Source of the DNA: Streptomyces lucensis JCM 4490 | Lineage (GTDB): Bacteria > Actinomycetota > Actinomycetes > Streptomycetales > Streptomycetaceae | Direction of reading: 5' to 3' | NCBI RefSeq assembly: GCF_014650035.1 | Contig: NZ_BMUE01000005.1 | Location: 1-64,000, forward strand | Length of the DNA: 64,000 nt | In this document: positions 17,658 to 27,969 of the stretch, in pieces | Position numbering within the stretch: the stretch's first letter is position 1 | Layout of the letters: each line of letters opens with the position of its first letter | The notes under the pieces: generated by a model | Databases searched by the model: none | Seen by the model: the letters and a program-made list of their open reading frames with translations, nothing else | What the model was told of the DNA's origin: nothing | Translations under genes and position numbers: made by a program

Positions 17658-19484
17658 CTAGCCGCCGTACGCCCCCGAGGCCGTCAGTCGCAGTGCGGTG
17701 TCGATCAGCGGGACGTGGCTGAAGGCCTGCGGGAAGTTGCCGACCTGCCGCTGCAGGCGCGGGTCCCACTCCTCGGCGAGCAGACCGAGGTCGTTGCGCA
17801 GCGCGAGGAGCTTCTCGAACAGCTTGCGGGCCTCGTCCACCCGGCCGATCATCGCCAGGTCGTCCGCCATCCAGAACGAGCAGGCGAGGAAGGCGCCCTC
17901 GTCGCCGGGCAGGCCGTCGACGCCGGCGTGGTCGCCCTCGGTCGGGTAGCGCAGGATGAACCCGTCCGAGGTGGACAGCTCGCGCTGGATCGCCTCGATG
18001 GTGCCGATCACCCGCTTGTCGTCCGGCGGCAGGAAGCCCATCTGCGGGATGAGCAGCAGAGAGGCGTCCAGCTCCTGGGAGCCGTAGTACTGGGTGAAGG
18101 TGTTGCGCTCCTTGTCGTAGCCCTTGTCGCACACCTCGCGGTGGATGTCGTCGCGCAGTTCCTTCCAGCGCTCCAGCGGGCCGTCCACGTCGCCGGACTC
18201 GATCAGCTTGATCGTGCGGTCCACGGCCACCCACGCCATCACCTTGGAGTGCACGAACTGCCGGCGCGGGCCGCGCACCTCCCAGATGCCCTCGTCCGGC
18301 TCCTGCCAGTGGTCCTCCAGGTACCGGATCAGCTTGAGCTGGAGCAGCGAGGCGTAGTCGCTGCGGGCCAGACCGGTCATGTGGGCCAGGTGCAGCGCCT
18401 CGGTGACCTCGCCGTACACGTCCAGCTGGAGCTGGTGGGCCGCGCCGTTGCCGACCCGGACCGGGGCGGAGTTCTCGTAGCCCGGCAGCCAGTCCAGCTC
18501 GGCCTCGCCCAGCTCACGCTCGCCCGCGATGCCGTACATGATCTGCAGGTTCTCCGGGTCACCGGCGACCGCGCGCAGCAGCCACTCGCGCCAGGCGCGG
18601 GCCTCCTCGCGGTAGCCGGTGCGCAGCAGCGAGGACAGGGTGATCGCCGCGTCCCGCAGCCAGGTGTAGCGGTAGTCCCAGTTGCGGACGCCGCCGATGT
18701 CCTCGGGCAGCGAGGTGGTGGGGGCCGCGACGATGCCGCCGGTGGGGGCGTACGTCAGCGCCTTGAGGGTGATCAGCGAGCGGACCACCGCCTCGCGGTA
18801 CGGCCCGTGGTAGGTGCAGTGCTCGACCCACTCGCGCCAGAAGTCCTCCGTCGCCACCAGCGAGGCCTCCGGCTCCGGCAGGGGCGGCGGCTCCTTGTGC
18901 GACGGCTGCCACGAGACGGTGAAGGTGATCCGCTCGCCCGGGGCCACCGTGAAGTCGGCGTACGTCGTCAGCGCCTTGCCGAAGGTCTCGGCCTCCGTGT
19001 CGAACCACACCGAGTCGGGGCCCGCGACGGCCACCGTGCGGCCCTCGTGCTTGTGCACCCACGGCACGACCCGGCCGTAGGAGAACCGCATCCGCAGGGC
19101 CGAGCGCATCGGCACCCGGCCGGTGACGCCCTCCACGATCCGGATCAGCTGCGGGGCGCCGTCACGCGGGGGCATGAAATCGGTCACGCGGACCGTGCCG
19201 CGCGGGGTGTCCCACTCCGACTCCAGGATCAGCGAGTCGCCGCGGTAGCTGCGCCGGGCGGCCGTGGGCGGCTGGACGTCCGCGGCGTGCGCCGGGCCGA
19301 GCCGCCAGAAGCCGTGCTCCTCGGTGCCCAGCAGGCCGGCGAAGATGGCATGCGAGTCGAAGCGGGGCAGGCACAGCCAGTCCACCGTGCCGTCCCGGCA
19401 GACCAGTGCGGCGGTCTGCATGTCTCCGATGAGTGCGTAGTCTTCGATGCGCCCGGCCACGTGCAACTCCAGTCGAACGGCCAC
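17658..19484 (-). CDS. Glycoside hydrolase family 15 protein (trehalase/glucoamylase-like)
   Basis: 608 residues. Typical actinobacterial GH15 start VRLELHVAGRIEDYALIGDM with the N-terminal beta domain, then the alpha/alpha-barrel signatures GGVRNWDYRYTWLRDAA, LDWLPGYENSAPVRVGN and DEGIWEVRGPRRQFVHSK, which carries a catalytic Glu. Relatives in mycobacteria are trehalases and others hydrolyse alpha-glucans, so the substrate cannot be decided from sequence. No signal peptide, so it acts on an internal substrate such as trehalose. GTG 19484 follows GGGGGTGAC. It is divergent from pyrG. Confidence 0.9.
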   Translation of the reverse strand: MAVRLELHVAGRIEDYALIGDMQTAALVCRDGTVDWLCLPRFDSHAIFAGLLGTEEHGFWRLGPAHAADVQPPTAARRSYRGDSLILESEWDTPRGTVRVTDFMPPRDGAPQLIRIVEGVTGRVPMRSALRMRFSYGRVVPWVHKHEGRTVAVAGPDSVWFDTEAETFGKALTTYADFTVAPGERITFTVSWQPSHKEPPPLPEPEASLVATEDFWREWVEHCTYHGPYREAVVRSLITLKALTYAPTGGIVAAPTTSLPEDIGGVRNWDYRYTWLRDAAITLSSLLRTGYREEARAWREWLLRAVAGDPENLQIMYGIAGERELGEAELDWLPGYENSAPVRVGNGAAHQLQLDVYGEVTEALHLAHMTGLARSDYASLLQLKLIRYLEDHWQEPDEGIWEVRGPRRQFVHSKVMAWVAVDRTIKLIESGDVDGPLERWKELRDDIHREVCDKGYDKERNTFTQYYGSQELDASLLLIPQMGFLPPDDKRVIGTIEAIQRELSTSDGFILRYPTEGDHAGVDGLPGDEGAFLACSFWMADDLAMIGRVDEARKLFEKLLALRNDLGLLAEEWDPRLQRQVGNFPQAFSHVPLIDTALRLTASGAYGG

Positions 19485-19978
19485 GTCACCCCCGCGCAGG
19501 GGGGCTGTCGCTAGTGCGGTCAAGGGGGTCGTTGTTGTGCGTCGTTGAGCGGTGAAGCAAAGCAGCCCGCCGAGCCCTGGGGCAAAACGACAGTCTTTGC
19601 TCAACGAACTGCCGCGCTCTCGTTGTTCCGGGTGATGGTGGCGGGGGTGTGCCGTCGTTCCGGCCGGGCTCGGCAGCGAGTGTCCGAGCAGGATACGACG
19701 CACGTGCATGATCCGCGTGCCGCTCGGGACAACCGGTGTCGGCCGAACGAGTGAGCGGCGGGTGGCGGGCGCGCGAGTCGTGCTCCGCCGTGCCGGGGCG
19801 TGTGCGGAGCGTGGCCGGAAGCCATCGCCTCCAGGCGCTGATACCCTGGTAGCCCGTGGACCGGTGGGCCCGAAACCCCCGAACCGCAGCGACGGCGCCT
19901 CCGCCGAAAGCCCAGGAGCATTCGGGCCGGACGCCGTACCGCACGACAGCCAGCGACCACGGGAGCCCCCTCTTGGCC
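19485..19978. other. 494-base divergent promoter region between GH15 gene and pyrG
   Basis: No supported gene. An 8-bp inverted repeat CGTTGAGC (19543-19550) and GCTCAACG (19599-19606), about 50 bases apart, lies near the glycosidase start and could be a regulator site or a leader stem. The region is less GC-rich than the flanks around 19520-19640. The part nearest pyrG (19856-19978) is open in the pyrG frame, so an earlier pyrG start cannot be wholly excluded. Confidence 0.5.
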
Positions 19979-21628
<1,650 letters not shown>

Positions 21629-21729
21629 CACACCGGTTGTACGGTGGCCGGGGTGCACTCCTCTCAAAGGTGGGCACCCCGGCTTCCGTGAGTGGCCGGT
21701 TTTCACCTGCGTGTGTGGAAGGACAGGGC

Positions 21730-22356
21730 ATGACGATCAAGGACACCTCCGAGGAGTGGGAGATCCGGGCGACGGACACCCCCTTCACGGGCAACAAGAC
21801 CTCCGTCCGCACGGACGACGTGGTCATGCCCGACGGCTCGGTGGTCCGCCGCGACTACCAGGTCCACCCCGGTTCGGTCGCCGTCCTCGCCCTGGACGCG
21901 CAGGACCGGGTCCTGCTGATCAACCAGTACCGGCACCCCGTGCGGCACAAGCTGTGGGAGATCCCGGCCGGCCTGCTCGACGTGCCCGGCGAGAACCCGC
22001 TGCACGCGGCCCAGCGCGAGCTGTACGAGGAGGCGCACGTCAAGGCCGAGGACTGGCGGGTGCTGACCGACGTGTACACCACTCCCGGCGGCTGCGACGA
22101 GGCCGTACGGGTCTTCCTGGCCCGTGACCTGTCCGAGGCCGAGGGAGCCCGGTTCGAGGCGGAGCACGAGGAGATCGACATGGAGCACGCGCGCGTGCCG
22201 GTCGACGAGCTGGTGCGCCGGGTGCTGGCCGGCGACCTGCACAACAACTGCCTGGTGGTGGGCGTGCTCTCGCTGGTCGCCGCCCGCGCCGGGGACGGGC
22301 TGGACGCCCTGCGCCCGGCCGACGCGCCCTGGCCGGCCCGCCCCTTCGCGTCCTGA
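21730..22356 (+). CDS. NUDIX hydrolase, ADP-ribose pyrophosphatase type
   Basis: 208 residues. The Nudix box region GLLDVPGENPLHAAQRELYEEAH has the E-x7-RE-x2-EE core intact, with one extra residue before the first Glu and His in place of the usual Gly after EE, both common in actinobacterial ADP-ribose pyrophosphatases. An upstream QYRHPVRHKLWEIPAG block fits substrate binding for ADP-ribose. It would hydrolyse ADP-ribose to AMP and ribose-5-phosphate. ATG 21730 follows GGAAGGA. It lies 101 bases after pyrG on the same strand. Confidence 0.9.
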   Translation: MTIKDTSEEWEIRATDTPFTGNKTSVRTDDVVMPDGSVVRRDYQVHPGSVAVLALDAQDRVLLINQYRHPVRHKLWEIPAGLLDVPGENPLHAAQRELYEEAHVKAEDWRVLTDVYTTPGGCDEAVRVFLARDLSEAEGARFEAEHEEIDMEHARVPVDELVRRVLAGDLHNNCLVVGVLSLVAARAGDGLDALRPADAPWPARPFAS

Positions 22357-22542
22357 CCACACCCGTACGGCGCAGTGATGTGACCATCGCCTGATCCGAT
22401 CGGGCGATGCGTCCGCCGCGCTCCTCACGGAACGTCGCAGAGCGTGAACTAGGCTCGTCGTGAGCGAGCCAGTGAACAGGCGCACGCCCGTACCGGAAAG
22501 ACCCGGCGGGCCGGTGCGCGCGGTGGGACGGGAGTGTGGCCC

Positions 22543-24609
22543 GTGACGGACCAGGCGGTGGACACAGACGAGGTGCGGTTGTCCGCGCGCCCGGCCGCGG
22601 AGGGCCATTTCCTGGGCCGCACACGGGAGTTGAAGGAGCTGCGCGCCGACATCGAGCGCGCCGGGCTGGACACCCTCTCCGGACGCAAGGCGCCCCGGGC
22701 GCGCGTGCTGCTGATCGCGGGCCGCCCCGGCTCCGGCCGGACCGCCCTCGCCGAGGAACTCGTCCGGCAGGTCGCCGAGCGTTACCCCGACGGTGTGCTG
22801 CGCGCCCGACTGAGCGAACCCGACGGCACCCCCGTCCCGGTCGAGCGCACCGCCCGCGAGCTGCTCGCCGCGCTGGATCTGACCGCCCCCGCCGGAGCCC
22901 CCGAGGACGTCCTCACCGAGGCGCTGCGGGCCGCGCTGGCCGGCCGGCGGGCGCTGCTGCTGCTGGACGACGCGGTCGGCGCCGACCAGGTCGACGCGTT
23001 GCTCCCGGACGCCCCGGACTGCCTGGCGGTGGCCGTCTCCGGCGGCCCGCTCACCGGCATCGCGGACGTCCGCCCCTGCACCCTGGGCGGCCTCGACACC
23101 AAGTCCGCCGTGGAGCTGCTCGCCCGCTTCACCGGCTCGGTGCGCATCACCGTCGACCCGCGCTCCGCCGAGAGCCTGGTCGAGGCCTGCCAGGGCCATC
23201 CGGCCGCCCTGGTCCTGGCCGGCGGCTGGCTCGCCGCCCGCCCCCAGGCCGCCGTGTCCGACCTGGCCAAGCGGCTGCACGCCGCCACCGACGACGGATC
23301 CGACGGCAGTCCCCTGGCCCGCGTCCTGCGGCTCGTGCACGCCCAGCTGCCGGGGCAGGCCGCCCGGACCCTGCGGCTGCTGGCCCTCGCCCCGGCCGGC
23401 CTGGTGGATCCGCACACCGCCTCCGGCCTGGCCGGCTGCTCGGTCGACGCCGCCCGCGCGGCCCTGGACGACTTCGCCGCCTTCGGTCTGCTGCGCGCGG
23501 TGGACTCCCCGCTGCCCCAGTACGAGGTCCCCGGCTGCCTGCAGCCCCTGCTGCGCGCGCTGGCCGAGAGCCAGGAGCGGCCCGCGGAGCTGCAGCTGGC
23601 CCGGGCCCGGATGCTGGAGCGGACGGTGCGGCTGCTGCAGTCCTGCCGGGCGATCACCGAGACGGACAGCGCGCAGGCCCGGGAGAAGCTGAGCGCGATG
23701 CCCCGCGAGGTGCGCTTCCCCACCCCCCGGGCCGCCGCCGACTGGCTGCGCGTCCGGCGGCCCGCGCTGCTGGCCTGCGCGCGTCTCGCGGTGGCCGACG
23801 GGGAGCTGGACACCCTGGCCAGGCGGCTGCTGTCCCAGCTGGTCAGGGCCATCGTCGCGCACGTCGGCACGCAGGCCGCCGCTGCCGACCTGTACGGCGT
23901 GCACGGCCTCGTCCTCGACATCGCCGAGCGGCGCGGACAGCACCGGGAGAAGGCCGCGGCGCTGCTGAATCTGGGCGATCTGGACGCCCGGACCGGCCGC
24001 ACCCGGGACGCGCTGGCCCGCTACCGGTCGGCGCTGGACGCCGCACGCGCGGCGCACGACCCGTACGCGACGGGCCGCGCGATGGAATCCGTAGGCGGCG
24101 CCCACCAGGAGCTGGGCGACCACGACCGGGCGGCCGACTGGTTCGGCCGGGCGCTGGCCGACCGGCTGGCCCGGGGCGAGCGCGAGCACGCCGCCCGGCT
24201 GTACGGCCGGATCGCCTCCAGCCACACCTACGCCGGCCGCTACGGCGAGGCGCTCAAGAACTGGCGGGCCGCCGTCGCCGGCTACCGCAGGAGCGGCGAT
24301 GTCGCCGCCCAGGCGCGGGCGTTGAGCGAGCTGGCCCGGGTGCAGGAGTACGCCGGGCGGCCCGAGGAGTCGCTGCGCACCTGCCACGAGGCGGTGGAGT
24401 GGGCGCGGCGCGCGGAGGACGCCCGACTGCAGGCCGCGCTGCAGCTGCGGCTGGCCGACACCCTGGAGCGCCTCGGTGACCCCGCGTCGGCCCGCCTGCA
24501 CCGCGCGGCGGCCGAGCGCATGCTGGACGAGAGGCCCCAGGAGACCGACGAAAGAGCGGAAGAAGACGTTAGCGCCTGCGAAATCCGCAGTGCATCCAGA
24601 GAAGATTGA
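22543..24609 (+). CDS. P-loop (AfsR/STAND-like) NTPase with C-terminal TPR repeats
   Basis: About 688 residues. It begins with a FLGRTRELKELRADIERA motif, then a P-loop AGRPGSGRTALAEEL in which the usual Lys is Arg (GSGRT), Walker B RALLLLDDAVGADQV, a winged-helix-like middle, and TPR-type repeats from about 440 to 650 (for example GDLDARTGRTRDALARYRSA, HQELGDHDRAADWFGRALAD). This is the architecture of NB-ARC regulators without a DNA-binding domain. GTG 22543 has GGGAG eight bases upstream; GTG 22534 is an alternative. The last 20 or so codons use AGA, GTT, AGT and GCA, unlike the rest of the gene. The partner is unknown. Confidence 0.85.
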   Translation: MTDQAVDTDEVRLSARPAAEGHFLGRTRELKELRADIERAGLDTLSGRKAPRARVLLIAGRPGSGRTALAEELVRQVAERYPDGVLRARLSEPDGTPVPVERTARELLAALDLTAPAGAPEDVLTEALRAALAGRRALLLLDDAVGADQVDALLPDAPDCLAVAVSGGPLTGIADVRPCTLGGLDTKSAVELLARFTGSVRITVDPRSAESLVEACQGHPAALVLAGGWLAARPQAAVSDLAKRLHAATDDGSDGSPLARVLRLVHAQLPGQAARTLRLLALAPAGLVDPHTASGLAGCSVDAARAALDDFAAFGLLRAVDSPLPQYEVPGCLQPLLRALAESQERPAELQLARARMLERTVRLLQSCRAITETDSAQAREKLSAMPREVRFPTPRAAADWLRVRRPALLACARLAVADGELDTLARRLLSQLVRAIVAHVGTQAAAADLYGVHGLVLDIAERRGQHREKAAALLNLGDLDARTGRTRDALARYRSALDAARAAHDPYATGRAMESVGGAHQELGDHDRAADWFGRALADRLARGEREHAARLYGRIASSHTYAGRYGEALKNWRAAVAGYRRSGDVAAQARALSELARVQEYAGRPEESLRTCHEAVEWARRAEDARLQAALQLRLADTLERLGDPASARLHRAAAERMLDERPQETDERAEEDVSACEIRSASRED

Positions 24610-24754
24610 TGCAATGAAAGGCTAGACAGGTAGAACACCTTCATTAAACTGGCTCTGCCGCACGTTCTCCTGCGGTGTCTCCCGGTGTGCCCCCGCATGC
24701 CTGGGTATGTCATGCAATCCCCCCATACCCCCTGAGCCAAGGACCGTGATCGAC
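24610..24754 (+). promoter_or_regulatory. Upstream region of ald, lower GC than its surroundings
   Basis: The region holds AT-richer sequence (24605-24650) with an imperfect inverted repeat AATGAAAGG (24613-24621) and CCTTCATT (24638-24645). The heptamer ATGCAAT occurs at 24609-24615 and again near 24712. These could be regulator sites for ald; in mycobacteria ald is controlled by the Lrp-type AldR, but no such site can be assigned here with certainty. Confidence 0.35.
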
Positions 24755-25870
24755 GTGAAGGTCGGCATCCCCCGCGAGGTCAAGAACAACGAGTTCCGGG
24801 TGGCCATCACCCCCGCCGGTGTGCACGAGCTGGTGCGCAACGGCCACCAGGTCGTCGTCGAGCGGGGCGCCGGGCTCGGCTCCTCGATCCCGGACGAGGA
24901 GTACGTCGCCGCCGGTGCCGGTCTCCTGGACACCGCCGACGAGGTGTGGGCCGCCGCCGACCTGCTGCTGAAGGTCAAGGAGCCCATCGCGGAGGAGTAC
25001 CACCGCCTCCGCAAGGACCAGATCCTCTTCACCTACCTGCACCTGGCCGCCTCCAAGGAGTGCACGGACGCCCTCCTGGAGTCCGGCACCACGGCGATCG
25101 CCTACGAGACCGTCGAGCTGCCGAACCGCGCCCTGCCGCTGCTCGCCCCGATGTCCGAGGTCGCGGGCCGGCTCGCCCCGCAGGTCGGCGCCTACCACCT
25201 GATGCGCCCGGCCGGCGGCCGCGGTGTGCTGCCGGGCGGTGTGCCGGGCGTGACCCCGGCCAAGGCCGTGGTCATCGGCGGCGGCGTCTCCGGCTGGAAC
25301 GCCACCCAGGTCGCCGTCGGCATGGGCTTCGACGTGACCCTGCTGGACCGCGACATCAACAAGCTGCGCGAGGCGGACAAGGTCTTCGGCACCAAGGTCA
25401 AGGCCATCATGTCCAACACCTTCGAGCTGGAGAAGGCCGTCCTGGACGCCGACCTCGTCATCGGCGCGGTCCTCATCCCGGGCGCCAAGGCACCGAAGCT
25501 GGTCACCAACGAGCTGGTGGCGCGCATGAAGCCCGGAAGTGTCCTTGTCGACATCGCGATCGACCAGGGCGGCTGCTTCGAGGACTCCCACCCCACCACG
25601 CACGCCGAGCCGACCTTCCGCGTCCACAACTCGGTCTTCTACTGCGTGGCCAACATGCCGGGCGCGGTGCCGAACACCTCCACCAACGCCCTCACCAACG
25701 CGACGCTGCCGTACATCGTCTCGCTGGCCAACAACGGCTGGGTGGAGGCGCTGCGCCGTGACGCCGCGCTCGCCAAGGGGCTCAACACCCATGACGGCAA
25801 GGTCGTTTACAAGGAGGTCGCCGAGGCCCACGGCCTGGAGCACGTCGAGCTGGACTCGCTGCTCGGCTGA
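24755..25870 (+). CDS. ald: Alanine dehydrogenase
   Basis: 371 residues, exactly the family length. N-terminal KVGIPREVKNNEFRVAITPA, the substrate-binding region LFTYLHLAASKECTDALL, the NAD-binding AVVIGGGVSGWNATQVAVGM and the C-terminal GAVPNTSTNALTNATLPYI identify it. It interconverts alanine with pyruvate and ammonia using NAD and is used for alanine catabolism. AAGGA at 24739-24743 suits GTG 24755; GTG 24746 is too close to the site. Transcribed after a 145-base region of reduced GC that should carry the promoter. Confidence 0.96.
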   Translation: MKVGIPREVKNNEFRVAITPAGVHELVRNGHQVVVERGAGLGSSIPDEEYVAAGAGLLDTADEVWAAADLLLKVKEPIAEEYHRLRKDQILFTYLHLAASKECTDALLESGTTAIAYETVELPNRALPLLAPMSEVAGRLAPQVGAYHLMRPAGGRGVLPGGVPGVTPAKAVVIGGGVSGWNATQVAVGMGFDVTLLDRDINKLREADKVFGTKVKAIMSNTFELEKAVLDADLVIGAVLIPGAKAPKLVTNELVARMKPGSVLVDIAIDQGGCFEDSHPTTHAEPTFRVHNSVFYCVANMPGAVPNTSTNALTNATLPYIVSLANNGWVEALRRDAALAKGLNTHDGKVVYKEVAEAHGLEHVELDSLLG

Positions 25871-25918
25871 CCTCCGTGACCTGGTGAGTCGTTAAGTCGC
25901 CAGCAGACGAAGGTCGAT

Positions 25919-25944
25919 TCGTCAACACGGCTCGTCAACACAGC
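25919..25944. repeat. Tandem 13-bp repeat downstream of ald
   Basis: TCGTCAACACGGC at 25919-25931 is followed directly by TCGTCAACACAGC at 25932-25944, one mismatch. It sits just before the ald terminator, has no obvious function and may be simple slippage. Confidence 0.7.
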
Positions 25945-25947
25945 TCG

Positions 25948-25982
25948 CCCGGCCGGACCTTGCCCGACAAGGTCCGGCCGGG
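25948..25982 (+). terminator. Intrinsic terminator of ald
   Basis: A perfect 15-bp stem, CCCGGCCGGACCTTG with CAAGGTCCGGCCGGG, and a 5-base loop, followed by TGTGTGTATGG. Placed 77 bases after the ald stop. Confidence 0.92.
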
Positions 25983-26139
25983 TGTGTGTATGGTCACTTT
26001 GCGACGTGAGGTCAACTCGCCTCGAACGTAACCCTTCGACCGATTCGCACACCGGTGAAACCTGCCGTGCGACGGCCGTACGCCCTTGACAGCGGGATGT
26101 TCCATTGCCGACACATCCTGCCGGGTCCGGCGGATTGTG

Positions 26140-26169
26140 TTGCTGCGGACCGCCGACACGCCATAGAGT
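26140..26169 (+). promoter_or_regulatory. Candidate promoter of the parA-scpAB operon
   Basis: TTGCTG at 26140-26145 and TAGAGT at 26164-26169, spaced 18 bases, fit a principal-sigma promoter and lie about 75 bases before the ParA start. A perfect TTGACA also occurs at 26086-26091, but no good -10 follows it at 16 to 18 bases. Confidence 0.45.
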
Positions 26170-26242
26170 CGCCAACCGTCGGCATGGTGCCACGCTGACC
26201 TTGTCTAGAAGTTTCCTGGTCACCAAGGAGGTAAGACGACTT

Positions 26243-27421
26243 GTGAATGAGTCGACATTTTCTCCCGGGGGTGGTCAACCAGGAACGCCGGCACGGGGCC
26301 AGGGCGGCCCCACGGGATCCGAGGCTGTCGGCTCCGTAGCTGTGCGCACCTTCGCAGCCCACCAGACTCCCGGTCCGCAGGCGGCCCGGGCAGCACACCA
26401 GAGCATGGATGGCCATCACGTGAACGCCATGGCCGGCGACGGAAGTGGCGCGCCCCACAACCACTTCGCCGACTACGACGAACTGCCCGAGGGGCACTTC
26501 TACGACCCCGACGCCGAATACGAGCCCGACCCGGAGTACGCGGCCACGCTCGCGCCCGACGCTGCCCGTCAGCGCCGCGAGCGCGTCGGCCCGACCGGAC
26601 GGCCGCTGCCGTACTTCCCCATCCCGGGCCCGCTGACCGACCACGGCCCCGCGAAGATCATCGCGATGTGCAACCAGAAGGGCGGCGTCGGCAAGACCAC
26701 GTCGACCATCAACCTGGGTGCCGCGCTCGCGGAGTACGGCCGGCGCGTGCTGCTCGTGGACTTCGACCCGCAGGGCGCGCTGTCGGTGGGTCTCGGCGTC
26801 AACCCGATGGAGCTCGACCTCACCGTCTACAACCTGCTCATGGAGCGGGGCATGTCCGCGGACGAGGTCCTGCTCAAGACCGCGGTCCCCAACATGGACC
26901 TGCTGCCCAGCAACATCGACCTGTCGGCCGCCGAGGTCCAGCTGGTCTCCGAGGTCGCGCGCGAGTCGACCCTCCAGCGGGCGCTGAAGCCGCTGCTGGA
27001 CGACTACGACTACATCGTGATCGACTGCCAGCCCTCGCTCGGCCTGCTCACGGTGAACGCGCTGACGGCCGCGCACAAGGTGATCGTGCCGCTCGAGTGC
27101 GAGTTCTTCGCCCTGCGCGGTGTGGCCCTGCTGACCGAGACCATCGAGAAGGTCCAGGAGCGGCTCAACCCCGAGCTGGAACTGGACGGCATCCTCGCCA
27201 CGATGTACGACTCGCGCACCGTGCACAGCCGTGAGGTGCTCGCGCGTGTCGTCGAGGCGTTCGACGACCACGTGTACCACACGGTCATCGGGCGCACGGT
27301 CCGCTTCCCGGAGACCACGGTCGCCGGTGAGCCGATCACCACGTACGCCTCCAACTCCGTCGGCGCCGCCGCCTATCGCCAGCTCGCCAGGGAGGTGCTC
27401 GCCCGGTGTCACGCCGAGTGA
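26243..27421 (+). CDS. ParA family ATPase in the scpAB operon
   Basis: 392 residues. A long N-terminal extension of about 135 residues, rich in Gly, His and acidic residues, precedes a ParA/MinD ATPase domain with deviant Walker A CNQKGGVGKTTST (146-153), LLVDFDPQGALSVGLG and YDYIVIDCQPSLGLLTVNA. It belongs to the chromosomal, ScpAB-linked ParA group rather than to the parAB pair near oriC. The strong AAGGAGGT at 26225-26232 precedes GTG 26243. The next gene starts inside its 3' end. The role is probably in segregation or nucleoid organisation with the downstream SMC-complex subunits. Confidence 0.92.
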   Translation: MNESTFSPGGGQPGTPARGQGGPTGSEAVGSVAVRTFAAHQTPGPQAARAAHQSMDGHHVNAMAGDGSGAPHNHFADYDELPEGHFYDPDAEYEPDPEYAATLAPDAARQRRERVGPTGRPLPYFPIPGPLTDHGPAKIIAMCNQKGGVGKTTSTINLGAALAEYGRRVLLVDFDPQGALSVGLGVNPMELDLTVYNLLMERGMSADEVLLKTAVPNMDLLPSNIDLSAAEVQLVSEVARESTLQRALKPLLDDYDYIVIDCQPSLGLLTVNALTAAHKVIVPLECEFFALRGVALLTETIEKVQERLNPELELDGILATMYDSRTVHSREVLARVVEAFDDHVYHTVIGRTVRFPETTVAGEPITTYASNSVGAAAYRQLAREVLARCHAE

Positions 27422-27951
27422 GTCTGCCCGGGGCCGACGAACTGTTCCGTACGACAGGGGGGACGGCGCTCCAGCCGTCGACGCCCCGGCGCGGGACCAA
27501 CGGTGAGGCCCGGGTGCCGGCTCCCGCGGGGGAGAGCGACGAGGCGGCCGCCGAGGACGCACCGCAGTCGGTGCCGGTCCAGGACGGCGACGGAGAGGGC
27601 GCGGAGCACGTCGCGGCGGAGGCCGGGCAGGCGGAGGCCGGCGAGTCCCGCACCCGCCCGGCACGGCGGCAGGCGGCGCAGGAAGGTTCTGCCGACGCGC
27701 AGCCGCGCAAGCGCGGGCGGGCGGCGGCCAGGCGGCCCAGCGGGCGCGAGCGGCACGACGAGAAGATCACGGTGTACGTGTCCGCCGAGGAACTGATGGA
27801 CCTCGAGCACGCGCGGCTGGTCCTGAGGGGCGAGCACGGGCTCGCCGTCGACCGGGGCCGCATCGTGCGCGAGGCGGTGGCAGTCGTCCTGGCCGACCTG
27901 GAGGCCCGCGGGGACGCGAGCATCCTCGTACGGCGGCTGCGCGGGCGGTAG
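27406..27951 (+). CDS. Ribbon-helix-helix-like protein between parA and scpA
   Basis: 181 residues. The GTG at 27406 overlaps the ParA stop by 16 bases. Residues 1-115 are Pro/Ala/Glu-rich and disordered, then a basic patch RKRGRAAARRPSGRERHDEK leads into KITVYVSAEELMDLEHARLV and GRIVREAVAVVLADLEARGD, which read as a beta strand followed by two helices, the shape of a ribbon-helix-helix DNA-binding domain. A ParA partner of this fold is common on plasmids (ParG type), so this may be the DNA-binding partner of the adjacent ATPase. The fold assignment is my inference. Confidence 0.75.
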   Translation: MSRRVSLPGADELFRTTGGTALQPSTPRRGTNGEARVPAPAGESDEAAAEDAPQSVPVQDGDGEGAEHVAAEAGQAEAGESRTRPARRQAAQEGSADAQPRKRGRAAARRPSGRERHDEKITVYVSAEELMDLEHARLVLRGEHGLAVDRGRIVREAVAVVLADLEARGDASILVRRLRGR

Positions 27952-27969
27952 CGGTAGCCTGCGGGGGCC

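Noticed and set aside
15993..19514. 1173-codon plus-strand frame opposite the flavoenzyme and GH15 genes
   Set aside because: Antisense to two clear genes with conserved motifs; the product is a His/Val/Gln/Arg-rich shadow typical of high-GC DNA.
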